Source: an uncultured Alphaproteobacteria bacterium
Lineage (GTDB): Bacteria; Pseudomonadota; Alphaproteobacteria; Rs-D84
Assembly: GCA_944389385.1 (NCBI GenBank)
Contig: CALXMC010000001.1
Location: 62,001-126,000, forward strand
Reading direction: 5' to 3'
Length of the DNA stretch: 64,000 bases
The notes below the pieces were generated by a model. It did no database searches. It was not told the origin of the DNA and worked only from the letters and a program-made list of their open reading frames with translations. This document shows, in pieces, positions 9,054 through 15,801 of the stretch (the stretch's first letter is position 1; every line of letters starts with the position of its first letter). A program made the position numbers and the translations under genes.

Positions 9054-9081
9054 ATTATAATACACTCGTGTGAAATATCAA
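9054..9081. promoter_or_regulatory. Face-to-face sufS and trxA promoters with overlapping -10 boxes
   Basis: The stretch attataat at 9054-9061 reads TATAAT on both strands: 9056-9061 on plus (for trxA) and 9054-9059 on minus (for sufS). The minus promoter has TTGATA at 9076-9081 with a 16-bp spacer; the plus -35 is weak. A small palindrome (ACAC-TC-GTGT, 9062-9071) lies inside the sufS spacer and could be an operator. Because the -10 boxes overlap, the two promoters cannot both be occupied at once. Confidence 0.55.
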
Positions 9082-9098
9082 CAAGGAAGGAGCAAAAG

Positions 9099-9419
9099 AT
9101 GGCTATTGAACACGCGACCGACGCGACGATTGAATCTTTGATGGGTTCTGGGGTGACGCTGGTTGATTTTTGGGCACCATGGTGCGGACCATGCCGTATG
9201 TTTGGGCCTATCTTTGAATCAGTATCAGAAAAAATGCCAGACGTAAAATTTATCAAATTTGAAATCGATGAATCAAATCGCCGCACACCGGCCAAATATG
9301 GAATTCGCAGCATCCCAAGCGTTTTGGCATTTCGTGCCGGCGAATTGGTCGAGGCTCGAACCGGTCTTATGGACGAAGAAACATTGACGGATTGGATACG
9401 TGAACTAAAAGGATCCTAA
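9099..9419 (+). CDS. trxA: Thioredoxin TrxA
   Basis: A 106-aa thioredoxin with the canonical redox motif in DFWAPWCGPCRMFGP (about residues 25-39) and the cis-Pro region IRSIPSVLAF. It reduces protein disulfides and is itself reduced by thioredoxin reductase (trxB is at 43808-44713). I chose the ATG at 9099 because it is preceded by a strong ribosome site (AAGGAAGG, 9083-9090) and gives the normal family length; an upstream in-frame ATG would add about 20 unrelated residues across the promoter. Confidence 0.96.
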   Translation: MAIEHATDATIESLMGSGVTLVDFWAPWCGPCRMFGPIFESVSEKMPDVKFIKFEIDESNRRTPAKYGIRSIPSVLAFRAGELVEARTGLMDEETLTDWIRELKGS

Positions 9420-9420
9420 T

Positions 9421-9852
9421 ATGCCAGCAAAACAAGATTATAAAAAAATTGAATTACCACCAAAATACACACCAAAAAAATCGGAACCATATATGTGTCC
9501 GCAACATTTGGCGTATTTTTATCATTTACTGTCCGCACAAAAAGAAGAATTATTGCATGATTCGGCTGAAACATTGAATGCGGTACGTATGGCGGATAAA
9601 ACAGATACAGCGGGCGTTGGCGACGAATCGGATAATGCCGCATTTGAACAAGAAATCACAATGAACCTGCGCATGTCGGAACGCGACAACAATTTATTGA
9701 AAAAAATAAATTCTGCATTGGAACGTATTGAAAATGGCACATACGGTTACAGCGTGGTTTCTGGTGAAGAAATTGGCCTGGCGCGTATGATGGCGCGTCC
9801 ATTGGCAACCATGACTGTGGACGAGCAAGAAGAATACGAAAAGCGTAAATAG
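9421..9852 (+). CDS. dksA: DksA/TraR-family transcription factor lacking zinc cysteines
   Basis: A 143-aa DksA-like protein: coiled coil around residues 30-105 with the tip-type acidic segment (TDTAGVGDESDNAAFEQE), then the degenerate zinc-finger region YSVVSGEEIGLARMMARP and the C-terminal helix. DksA binds the RNA polymerase secondary channel and works with ppGpp to adjust rRNA and biosynthetic promoters. The IGLARmmARP core is conserved, but all four finger cysteines are absent, so it should be a zinc-free form, as known for some DksA paralogues. The gene starts one base after trxA and is followed by a terminator. Confidence 0.88.
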   Translation: MPAKQDYKKIELPPKYTPKKSEPYMCPQHLAYFYHLLSAQKEELLHDSAETLNAVRMADKTDTAGVGDESDNAAFEQEITMNLRMSERDNNLLKKINSALERIENGTYGYSVVSGEEIGLARMMARPLATMTVDEQEEYEKRK

Positions 9853-9870
9853 TATTGTGATTCGTAAATA

Positions 9871-9900
9871 AAAAACGTGCGTCCCGCGCACGTTTTTTTA
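9871..9900. terminator. Bidirectional terminator between dksA-like gene and module A
   Basis: A hairpin with arms AACGTGCG and CGCACGTT is flanked by an A-run and a T-run, so it can act on both strands: for trxA-dksA on plus and for module A on minus. Confidence 0.85.
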
Positions 9901-10623
9901 TTATTTGTTAATTAAAATATTTCCAATTGCACCGCCAACGACACCCGCGCCGCCAACAGAACCGCCGGTTTTTACTTTGTTTTCGCTTTCCACACTCTGC
10001 GCATTCCACTCAGCCGCGTCCGCACCATCGGGATTTGTTAATGCACGCGATACAGACGCATACGCACCATCAGTTACACCAATTGACACATTGTCGTATA
10101 AACCAGGCATCTCTTCTGGAATATTGGATTCTATCCCAGGCGAAAGCCCAAGTTGCTCTTTCCTTTGTTGCAAATCGATCGCCAACGCGATGTATTCGTT
10201 TCTTAGCGGCAATAATATATTTGCACCAGGTAATTGTACATTTGTTGTCCCACCCGCTATATTTCGTCCCGCACCATAATCACATTTGAAAGTCGCCAAA
10301 TATGCCGCCATGTCTTGTTCAGCCGCTGCATCGGCAGACATCTCGGCCAATCCAGACGCCAACATCATCCCACCAATACCGCCTGCACCAATTGCCGCCC
10401 CGCCCAACATACGATTCGCAAACGACTGCTCGTGCGATACAGTGGCATTGTATTCCTTTTCCAATATAGAAATTTTGTCGTATGTATAAATAATCATCAA
10501 AGAATCTGTTTTGCGGTACGCCGCCATGTACGGGTTATCGCCCAACCCCAGATCATCCACCCCCACAGCAAAGGCAGATTTTATAAAAAATCCAACAATA
10601 AACAGCGGCATCAAAGTTTTCAT
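9901..10623 (-). CDS. Module A conserved secreted protein with glycine-zipper segments
   Basis: A 240-aa protein of unknown function. It has a signal peptide (about 1-19, ending AFA) and a variable stretch to about residue 57. A region nearly identical to the protein at 21401-22120 follows. Two Gly/Ala-rich hydrophobic segments stand out: LGGAAIGAGGIGGMMLASGL (about 73-92) and VGGAGVVGGAIGNILI near the C-terminus. Between them is a conserved soluble part with one Cys (FKCDYG). Glycine zippers often pack against membranes or oligomerise, so an envelope role is possible but unproven. The start directly abuts the stop of the upstream gene. The last 545 bases match module B with about ten mismatches and no gaps. 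Confidence 0.85.
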   Translation of the reverse strand: MKTLMPLFIVGFFIKSAFAVGVDDLGLGDNPYMAAYRKTDSLMIIYTYDKISILEKEYNATVSHEQSFANRMLGGAAIGAGGIGGMMLASGLAEMSADAAAEQDMAAYLATFKCDYGAGRNIAGGTTNVQLPGANILLPLRNEYIALAIDLQQRKEQLGLSPGIESNIPEEMPGLYDNVSIGVTDGAYASVSRALTNPDGADAAEWNAQSVESENKVKTGGSVGGAGVVGGAIGNILINK

Positions 10624-11523
10624 TTACCGAAAAATCCCAGTTGTTTCAGTGTCCATTCCCCATACATCTAACCCCGGCAAAGTATTATCTGGATTGCCAT
10701 TTTCATACTGATTTATAAATTCTTTTCTTTCTCTCTTACTCATGCCGTTCAAAGCGTTATTCAGTCGCCTTGCACGATTCTCGTATTCTATCCACTCGAT
10801 TAAATTTCCGACGCTGTACGACATCCCCAAAGAAACCCCTCCCTGAAATTCTGTTCCTTGGCTATATTCATCTTTATTCAAATAAATATCATAAAAAGCA
10901 AAGGTATTATCGGCGGCATCGCCCTTGATAACAAAAATTTCATCGGATCGAATTACCAATGTATATTCTTCAAAATCCAACGCATATTCACATATTTCAA
11001 CTTCTCGGAATCCGTCTTTGGAATAACATTCCGTTGTATCGTATTTTCCCCTGTCCAACCAAAATTCACATATAAAGGCGTCGCCCGTACAATTTTCAGA
11101 AATATATTTATCCAACTCATCATCACTTAAAAAAACACGATTTATATTTTGTGACTCGATTGTTGTTATATAGCGTCCTGTGTTTTTACTTTTTAATTTC
11201 AAATCCGCAATTAAACGATTTTTGTACCAATCGAACGCTTGGGTTGCCAACCACGCCCGATACGCATAAAATTGCTCCATTTGCGACTTGGATTGCATTT
11301 GATTATATAAATCAGGATTCATCTGGCGCACAAATTCGGCAATTTCGTCAAATTCAGAATTTATAAGTTCCATCTGTAATTCTGCGGTGGCCTTGTACTC
11401 GTCCGTATTCAGATTTTGATTTGCCACATTACCGCCGGCCAAAAACGATGTTGTCGTTTCATCTGCCGCCAACGCCCCACACACAATAAATCCGGCACAA
11501 AACAAAGATATGCAAAATCTCAT
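10624..11523 (-). CDS. Module A variable secreted protein
   Basis: A 299-aa protein, family not recognised. I start it at 11523 (MRFCISLFCAGF) because a strong GGGGAAGGGG ribosome site precedes this ATG and a signal peptide follows (cleavage after ...CGALA). The mature part is rich in Asp, Glu, Tyr and Asn and has four Cys between about residues 145 and 180 that could form disulfides in the periplasm. The protein at 22113-23009 has almost the same length (298 aa) and position but little sequence identity beyond a short N-terminal pattern (LM.AYL/WLA.........FeyY). Expression is expected to depend on the upstream leader with its terminator. Confidence 0.8.
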   Translation of the reverse strand: MRFCISLFCAGFIVCGALAADETTTSFLAGGNVANQNLNTDEYKATAELQMELINSEFDEIAEFVRQMNPDLYNQMQSKSQMEQFYAYRAWLATQAFDWYKNRLIADLKLKSKNTGRYITTIESQNINRVFLSDDELDKYISENCTGDAFICEFWLDRGKYDTTECYSKDGFREVEICEYALDFEEYTLVIRSDEIFVIKGDAADNTFAFYDIYLNKDEYSQGTEFQGGVSLGMSYSVGNLIEWIEYENRARRLNNALNGMSKRERKEFINQYENGNPDNTLPGLDVWGMDTETTGIFR

Positions 11524-11544
11524 TCCCCTTCCCCAATCCATAAC

Positions 11545-11714
11545 AAAAAACCACCGAAAAATTCAGTGGTTGGAGGTTCGAAACTATAATCTGGTATAGT
11601 GGGCTTATTCTTGATACTCGCCCCCTCCAACCCAATTTGGTTGGAGTGTTTTTTATGTCACACAGACACCAGATTCAGGGGTTTCGAATCCCCAATATGG
11701 CAATACACCATATC
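11545..11714 (-). promoter_or_regulatory. Structured leader RNA A ending in an intrinsic terminator
   Basis: The predicted transcript (start near 11714) folds into these elements in order: a hairpin ATATGG/CCATAT (11695-11713) with loop TGTATTG; a GGGG/CCCC hairpin (11678-11693) whose loop contains TTCGAAAC; a strong stem CTCCAACC/GGTTGGAG (11625-11646); a stem ACTATA/TATAGT; the segment GTTTCGAA (11577-11584), complementary to the earlier loop; and CCTCCAACC (11568-11576), able to compete for the GGTTGGAGG arm. An intrinsic terminator follows (ACCACTGA/TCGGTGGT then a T-run, 11545-11570). The terminator lies just before the ribosome site of the 10624-11523 gene. Leader B has the same order with compensatory changes, so this looks like an attenuator or riboswitch-like element. 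I do not recognise the family. Confidence 0.72.
11658..11711 (-). CDS. Possible 17-codon leader peptide in leader A
   Basis: An ATG lies inside the first hairpin, 9 nt after the -10 box, and opens a frame MVYCHIGDSKPLNLVSV followed by TGA. The leader B equivalent reads MVYCHIGVSRPVT. The first seven codons are identical at the nucleotide level, so peptide and RNA conservation cannot be separated. Translation here would cross the segment that makes the long-range pairing. Real translation is unproven. Confidence 0.3.
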   Translation of the reverse strand: MVYCHIGDSKPLNLVSV

Positions 11715-11720
11715 ACATAC

Positions 11721-11749
11721 ATTTTAACACAACATTATATCCCGCGCAA
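11721..11749 (-). promoter_or_regulatory. Promoter of module A
   Basis: TTGCGC (-35, 11744-11749), a 17-bp spacer and TAAAAT (-10, 11721-11726). The module B promoter has TTGCAC, 17 bp, TAAAGT, and the DNA from -10 into the leader is almost identical between the two loci. Confidence 0.75.
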
Positions 11750-11753
11750 GGAT

Positions 11754-11782
11754 ACAAAAAAATGCGTGGCCTTGGCCACGCA
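11754..11782 (-). terminator. Terminator of the SPOR-tatA transcript
   Basis: A perfect GCGTGGCC/GGCCACGC inverted repeat (with an outer T-A pair, 11763-11782) followed on the minus strand by a run of seven T. It separates tatA from the module A promoter, whose -35 begins 5 bp downstream. Confidence 0.85.
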
Positions 11783-11807
11783 ACTGATCAAAAAACGAAT
11801 CGGATTT

Positions 11808-12032
11808 TTATTTTTTATCACCACTTTTTTTGGCGGATTTTTTCGTCGGGCGCGCCCCGGCTTTTACCGGCTTTTTCGCGTCTTTTTGTGACTTGTTTTT
11901 TATTTCTTTTTTGAACGTATTTATTCCATCGGCCAAATTCTTCATCATGCCCGGAATTTTATTATGCCCGAACAGAATCAACACCAATATAACTATGACC
12001 AGTATTTCAGCCCAACCAAATCGCCCAAACAT
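11808..12032 (-). CDS. tatA: Sec-independent protein translocase TatA
   Basis: A 74-aa TatA: N-terminal helix MFGRFGWAEILVIVILVLILFG, the FG-hinge (LFGHNKIPGMMKNLADGI) and an amphipathic helix, then a Lys-rich tail. TatA oligomers form the transport pore of the twin-arginine system, whose TatBC receptor is encoded at 829-1856. The gene lies 15 bp downstream of the SPOR protein gene, an arrangement also seen in other alphaproteobacteria, and ends before a clear terminator. Confidence 0.95.
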   Translation of the reverse strand: MFGRFGWAEILVIVILVLILFGHNKIPGMMKNLADGINTFKKEIKNKSQKDAKKPVKAGARPTKKSAKKSGDKK

Positions 12033-12047
12033 TTTTATCCCCCACGC

Positions 12048-12860
12048 TTATTTTGTTACATAGCATTCCAGACCATCGGCCTTGGCATTACGACAGAAAT
12101 TATTTGCATCCGCCGCGGCATTAAACCCAACGCGCAATCTGTACGTTGTATTACCATTCGGCAACTGGGCCGCCAAAATTACAAACTGGTGCCCACTGAA
12201 TAAATTCGCATGCGACGCGCGCAATTGACGTTGGCCATTTTCAGCCGATGCGCGGGTGCTGTACGAACCGATTTGCGCATACCAAGAATACACACGCGGC
12301 GCATTTTGCGCGGCACGCGCCGCATTATTATTTGCACGACGCGCAGGCTGCTGGGCGGCCGGCTTTGGCGCAGGTTTTGGTACGGGCTTTGCCGCCGGTG
12401 TTGGCGCAGGTTTCGCATCTGGATTAAACGTGACATCACGTCTGTCTTCTATAACGCGAACAGGAACCCCCGGCGTAGTATTTTGCACATCTGGCTGCGC
12501 CGCGGGCGCGGGTTTCGGTGCGGGTTTTACCGCAGGCTGTGGTGCCGGTGTTGGCGCAGGCGCAACATTTGCGGGTTGTGGTGCGGGCGTTGGCACAATC
12601 AACGGCGCATTTGGATCAACCCCATCGACGATAACCGCCGGTGCATCCAAATCGACCTGCATTGTCGACGAAGAATCGTCGGCAACAACACGAATAATGA
12701 CGTATGTCGCCAATATGATAATCAGCACCCCAATCCCCAACAACAACCACGGCTTTTTCGCACGCGGCGCGGCCAGCGGGGCGGCATCTGGCAAACTATC
12801 ATCCAATTCGACATCGTCGTCGTTCAAATCCAATAAGTCCAAATTATCGTCATTATTCAT
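12048..12860 (-). CDS. SPOR-domain membrane protein
   Basis: A 270-aa bitopic protein: acidic cytoplasmic N-terminus (residues 1-30, many Asp and Leu), a membrane helix (about 35-60, LLLGIGVLIIILATYVI), a long Pro/Ala/Lys repeat linker (about 90-190) and a C-terminal SPOR domain (about 195-270, starting YSWYAQIGSYSTRASAENGQ). SPOR domains bind denuded glycan strands at the septum, so the protein probably acts in cell division, like FtsN or DedD. The low-complexity linker should span the periplasm. A -10 box (TATAAT, 12888-12893) precedes the gene. Confidence 0.9.
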   Translation of the reverse strand: MNNDDNLDLLDLNDDDVELDDSLPDAAPLAAPRAKKPWLLLGIGVLIIILATYVIIRVVADDSSSTMQVDLDAPAVIVDGVDPNAPLIVPTPAPQPANVAPAPTPAPQPAVKPAPKPAPAAQPDVQNTTPGVPVRVIEDRRDVTFNPDAKPAPTPAAKPVPKPAPKPAAQQPARRANNNAARAAQNAPRVYSWYAQIGSYSTRASAENGQRQLRASHANLFSGHQFVILAAQLPNGNTTYRLRVGFNAAADANNFCRNAKADGLECYVTK

Positions 12861-12932
12861 TACACGTCCCCTATGGTTTGTCGTACCATTATACCATAAA
12901 AAACCGCACTTTCCAAAGATTAAGTAATAAAA

Positions 12933-13076
12933 TTACTTTGGCATTTGCCCAAAATTTGGTGGCACGATTAACTTATGATTTTCTTCGACTATTGGTTCAG
13001 TCTCGCACGAACCGGCACATGCCGTCAAAATGATTGGCGCGACCAATATTGCCAACAATAAAAATACTTTTTTCAT
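12933..13076 (-). CDS. Small lipoprotein (47 aa)
   Basis: A 47-codon gene between thrS and the SPOR gene. The product starts MKKVFLLLAILVAPIILTAC, with a typical lipobox (LTAC, Cys20), then CETEPIVEENHKLIVPPNFG... to QMPK. An AAAGGAAT ribosome site precedes the ATG and TATAAT (13103-13108) lies upstream. It would be a lipid-anchored peptide of about 28 residues. Small lipoproteins of this type (for example LptM or entericidin-like) have diverse roles; the family of this one is not recognised. Confidence 0.7.
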   Translation of the reverse strand: MKKVFLLLAILVAPIILTACAGSCETEPIVEENHKLIVPPNFGQMPK

Positions 13077-13102
13077 AATTCCATTCCTTTGCTTATACAC
13101 AT

Positions 13103-13108
13103 ATTATA
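13103..13108 (-). promoter_or_regulatory. -10 box of the small lipoprotein gene
   Basis: TATAAT on the minus strand, directly after the hairpin at 13109-13131, so initiation would begin right behind the thrS terminator. Confidence 0.5.
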
Positions 13109-13139
13109 ATGGCGCGGACACGCCGCGCCATATTTTTTT
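13109..13139. terminator. Hairpin after thrS
   Basis: A 9-bp stem ATGGCGCGG/CCGCGCCAT with a 5-nt loop lies just downstream of thrS. The long T-run is on the plus-strand side, while on the minus strand it is followed only by TATAATATG, so it may be a weak terminator for thrS. Confidence 0.6.
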
Positions 13140-13143
13140 ACGT

Positions 13144-14877
13144 TTATGCAGGCATTTTAACCGCATCCACCATTTGCGCGACAAATTCATCGGCGGGAAT
13201 GGTTTCTTGCTTTTCCACACCCAAACGGCGCAGCGTCACAGATTTATTTTCCATTTCCTTTTCGCCTACTATCGCGATGATTGGCGTTTTTGCCAACGAC
13301 AATTCGCGGATTTTATAATTAACCTTTTCATCACGCAAATCAGCGCGTGCATACACACCCGCGTCGCGCAGACGGTCTGCGATTTCAACGGCATATTCGC
13401 GGAATTTTTCTGAAATCGGGGTCACAACCACGGGTTCAGGCGATAACCACAGCGGCAAATTCCCACCCGTTGATTCCAACAATATACCCATAAACCGTTC
13501 AATCGAACCCAACATAGCACGATGCAACATAATCGGACGATGCTTTTCGCCATCTTCGCCGATATACGACAAATCAAAGCGTTCCGGCAAATTCATATCC
13601 AATTGCACGGTGCCACATTGCCACGTACGCCCCAGCGCATCTTTCAGATAGTTATCGATTTTCGGCCCATAAAACGCGGCATCGCCCGGCTCGATTTCGT
13701 ATTCGATGCCATTTGCATCCAACGCGTGTTTTAATGCGCCTTCGGCCTTGTCCCAAATTTCATCCGAACCGATACGGAATTCAGAATCTTTACGCGTGGC
13801 CAATTTCATGGAAATATTGGTAAATCCGAATTTGGCATAAACATCCTTGATAAACCGCAGGATTTTTACAACCTCGTCCTCCAACTGTTCTTCGGTACAG
13901 AAAATATGCGCATCATCCTGGGTAAATTCGCGCACACGCATCAGACCGGACAGACCGCCTGCGGCCTCGTACCGATTAACTTTACCAAATTCGGCCAAAT
14001 ACATCGGTAAATCCTTGTACGATTTAATACCCTGGCCAAACACCAACATCCCACCCGGACATGACATAGGCTTTACACAGAATATTTTACCATCCTGGGT
14101 TTTTCCGGAATAATTGTGTTCGCCATATTTGGCCCAATGCCCACTGCGTTCCCACAGCGACCGGTCCATAACCGACGGCGTGGAAATTTCCAGGTAACCG
14201 GCGCGTTCCTGGCGATGACGGATATAGTCAATCAGTTTGCGATAAATTTTATATCCCTTGTCATGCCAAAACACCGCGCCCGGCGCATAATCTGGTTCAA
14301 AATGGAACAAATCCATTTCTTTGCCCAATTTGCGGTTATCACGCGCGGCGGCCTCGGCCTGCATTTTCAAAAATTCGTCCAATTCTTCCTTGGTTGCGAA
14401 CGCATCAACATAAATACGTTGCAGCATTTTATTTTTTGCGTCGCCCTTCCAATACGCGCCGGCAACAGTACGAATTTTGAACGCGTCACGCGGTAAATCT
14501 TTGGAACTTTCAACGTGCGGCCCACGACACAAATCCACAAAATCGCGGAAAGTATATATCGACAAATCCTCGCCCGCGGCATCATATTCGTTCAGCCATT
14601 CCATTTTATATGGCTGGGATGCGAATATTTCCTTGGCTTCGTCCAGTGATACATTACGCTGTTCAAACCGACCGTTTGATTTGATTAAATCGCGCATTTC
14701 ACGTTCGATTTTTTCAAAATCCTCTTCGGAAAAACGGTGTTCAGTATCAAAATCGTAATAAAAACCATTTTCGATGGCCGGGCCACCCGCGAACTTTACA
14801 TCTGGATATAATTTTTTCACCGCCGCCGCCATAACATGCGCCAGTGAATGTCGTACAGTTTCAATTGGATATGACAT
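13144..14877 (-). CDS. thrS: Threonyl-tRNA synthetase without TGS domain
   Basis: A class II synthetase (577 aa) that charges tRNA-Thr. It begins directly in the editing (second additional) domain, with HSLAHVMAAAVKKLYP as the zinc-like H..H motif, continues through the catalytic core (MSCPGGMLVF, RVREFTQDDAHIFC, CGTVQLDMNLPERF) and ends in the anticodon-binding domain (about 475-577). Usual bacterial ThrRS has about 640 residues; the roughly 60-residue N-terminal TGS domain is missing, and no upstream in-frame sequence could supply it. The ATG has an AAAGGAA ribosome site. The upstream region encodes a Thr-rich leader peptide, pointing to attenuation by charged tRNA-Thr. Confidence 0.96.
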   Translation of the reverse strand: MSYPIETVRHSLAHVMAAAVKKLYPDVKFAGGPAIENGFYYDFDTEHRFSEEDFEKIEREMRDLIKSNGRFEQRNVSLDEAKEIFASQPYKMEWLNEYDAAGEDLSIYTFRDFVDLCRGPHVESSKDLPRDAFKIRTVAGAYWKGDAKNKMLQRIYVDAFATKEELDEFLKMQAEAAARDNRKLGKEMDLFHFEPDYAPGAVFWHDKGYKIYRKLIDYIRHRQERAGYLEISTPSVMDRSLWERSGHWAKYGEHNYSGKTQDGKIFCVKPMSCPGGMLVFGQGIKSYKDLPMYLAEFGKVNRYEAAGGLSGLMRVREFTQDDAHIFCTEEQLEDEVVKILRFIKDVYAKFGFTNISMKLATRKDSEFRIGSDEIWDKAEGALKHALDANGIEYEIEPGDAAFYGPKIDNYLKDALGRTWQCGTVQLDMNLPERFDLSYIGEDGEKHRPIMLHRAMLGSIERFMGILLESTGGNLPLWLSPEPVVVTPISEKFREYAVEIADRLRDAGVYARADLRDEKVNYKIRELSLAKTPIIAIVGEKEMENKSVTLRRLGVEKQETIPADEFVAQMVDAVKMPA

Positions 14878-14960
14878 AATAAATTCCTTTGTCAGTTATT
14901 TTGTTAAATTTCGAATTGATTAAATTATTACATTACGCGGAAAAAACCGCAAACAGAATC

Positions 14961-15020
14961 TTACACCCCCGCGGGGGTTGTAGTAGTTGTTGTGACAAAG
15001 AAAATAAAATATTTTTTCAT
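14961..15020 (-). CDS. thrS leader peptide with six consecutive Thr codons
   Basis: A 19-codon frame, MKKYFIFFVTTTTTTPAGV, lies between a good promoter and thrS, 83 nt before its start. The six Thr codons are ACA ACA ACT ACT ACA ACC. The last codons form a CCCC-CGCG-GGGG hairpin ending at the stop. The ATG is exactly 10 nt after the -10 box, so the message is almost leaderless and no ribosome site is needed. A run of cognate codons before a synthetase gene is the hallmark of ribosome-mediated attenuation: stalling when Thr-tRNA is scarce would raise thrS expression. The terminator arms are not fully resolved; GCGG followed by six T (about 14937-14946) is the best candidate. Confidence 0.8.
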   Translation of the reverse strand: MKKYFIFFVTTTTTTPAGV

Positions 15021-15030
15021 AACAAAACGA

Positions 15031-15059
15031 ATAATAGTACCAATTTATATAAATGTCAA
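15031..15059 (-). promoter_or_regulatory. thrS promoter
   Basis: TTGACA (-35, 15054-15059), 17-bp spacer, TATTAT (-10, 15031-15036). The spacing from -10 to the leader-peptide ATG is 10 nt. The promoter sits just before the end of the hemolysin III gene, so thrS can be transcribed independently of that operon. Confidence 0.8.
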
Positions 15060-15063
15060 TATG

Positions 15064-15801
15064 CTAAAAATCAATTATGCATCCGAATAAAACCGCGAAA
15101 AAGAAACACACACTGCCCCCGATTACAAACAGATGCCAAATCGCATGTGAAAACTTCATTTTCCGCCACAGGTAAAATATTACCCCCAACGAATACGACA
15201 ATCCACCCGCCAAAATGAACCACAATCCACGCGGCGGAATATTATGCAACATTGCCGGCAATATGAACAATAACGTCCACCCCATAACCAGATACAACGC
15301 AACAATCCATTTTGGTTGCTGCTTTGGACTGCGAATTTTCATAATTGCCCCAAAAATCACAATGGCCCACAAAATGCCGAACACAGTCCAGCCCAATCCA
15401 CCGCGCAAATTCACCAACAAAAACGGCGTGTATGTGCCCGCAATCAAGGCATATATGGCAACGCTGTCCCAGACTTCGAAAAAACTTTCGCCCCGTCGCC
15501 CGATTGTCGCATGGCACATTGTGGAACCGAAATATAATGTTATCATCGTCGCACCAAAAATCGCGCACGATACAACCGCCCACGGATTATGCGCCAATGC
15601 CGCAAACACAACCAACAAAGTCAATCCTGCAATTGCCAACCCAACCCCAATACCGTGGGTTAAAATGTTCAAAACCTCTTCTGCATGGGTGCTGGGGCGT
15701 TCCCAACGAAACAGCCCCGTCGCCCGCAAAATCCGCAGCAAGCGATTCGCACGCGAATCGGATTTAACCTGTTTTAATTGTGCGCGTTTTGTTTTTGTCA
15801 T
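15064..15801 (-). CDS. Hemolysin III / PAQR-type membrane protein
   Basis: A 245-aa protein with seven hydrophobic helices after a basic N-terminus. Family motifs seen are the N-terminal THAEEVLNILTHGIGVGLAIAG, the YFGSTMCHAT segment with a Ser/His pair, and the C-terminal HAIWHLFVIGGSVCFFFAV, matching the hemolysin III (YqfA/PAQR) family of putative metal-dependent membrane hydrolases or channels. The conserved His residues are present. The biological role of the bacterial family is not settled, and the name does not imply toxicity. Its start overlaps the gltX stop by 4 bp. Confidence 0.9.
   Translation of the reverse strand: MTKTKRAQLKQVKSDSRANRLLRILRATGLFRWERPSTHAEEVLNILTHGIGVGLAIAGLTLLVVFAALAHNPWAVVSCAIFGATMITLYFGSTMCHATIGRRGESFFEVWDSVAIYALIAGTYTPFLLVNLRGGLGWTVFGILWAIVIFGAIMKIRSPKQQPKWIVALYLVMGWTLLFILPAMLHNIPPRGLWFILAGGLSYSLGVIFYLWRKMKFSHAIWHLFVIGGSVCFFFAVLFGCIIDF

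Noticed and set aside
11625-11655. A plus-strand terminator (CTCCAACC/GGTTGGAG followed by TGTTTTTT)
   Set aside because: No plus-strand gene or promoter precedes it. The stem is shared by leader B as part of the minus-strand leader, so the T-run in A is probably incidental, although plus-strand function is not excluded.
11678-11713. A T-arm-like GGGGTTTCGAATCCCC on the plus strand, suggesting a tRNA or tmRNA
   Set aside because: The loop is 8 nt with a mismatch, no acceptor or anticodon arm fits, and leader B replaces it with GGGTCTTGACACCC, which keeps the long-range pairing but not a T-loop.
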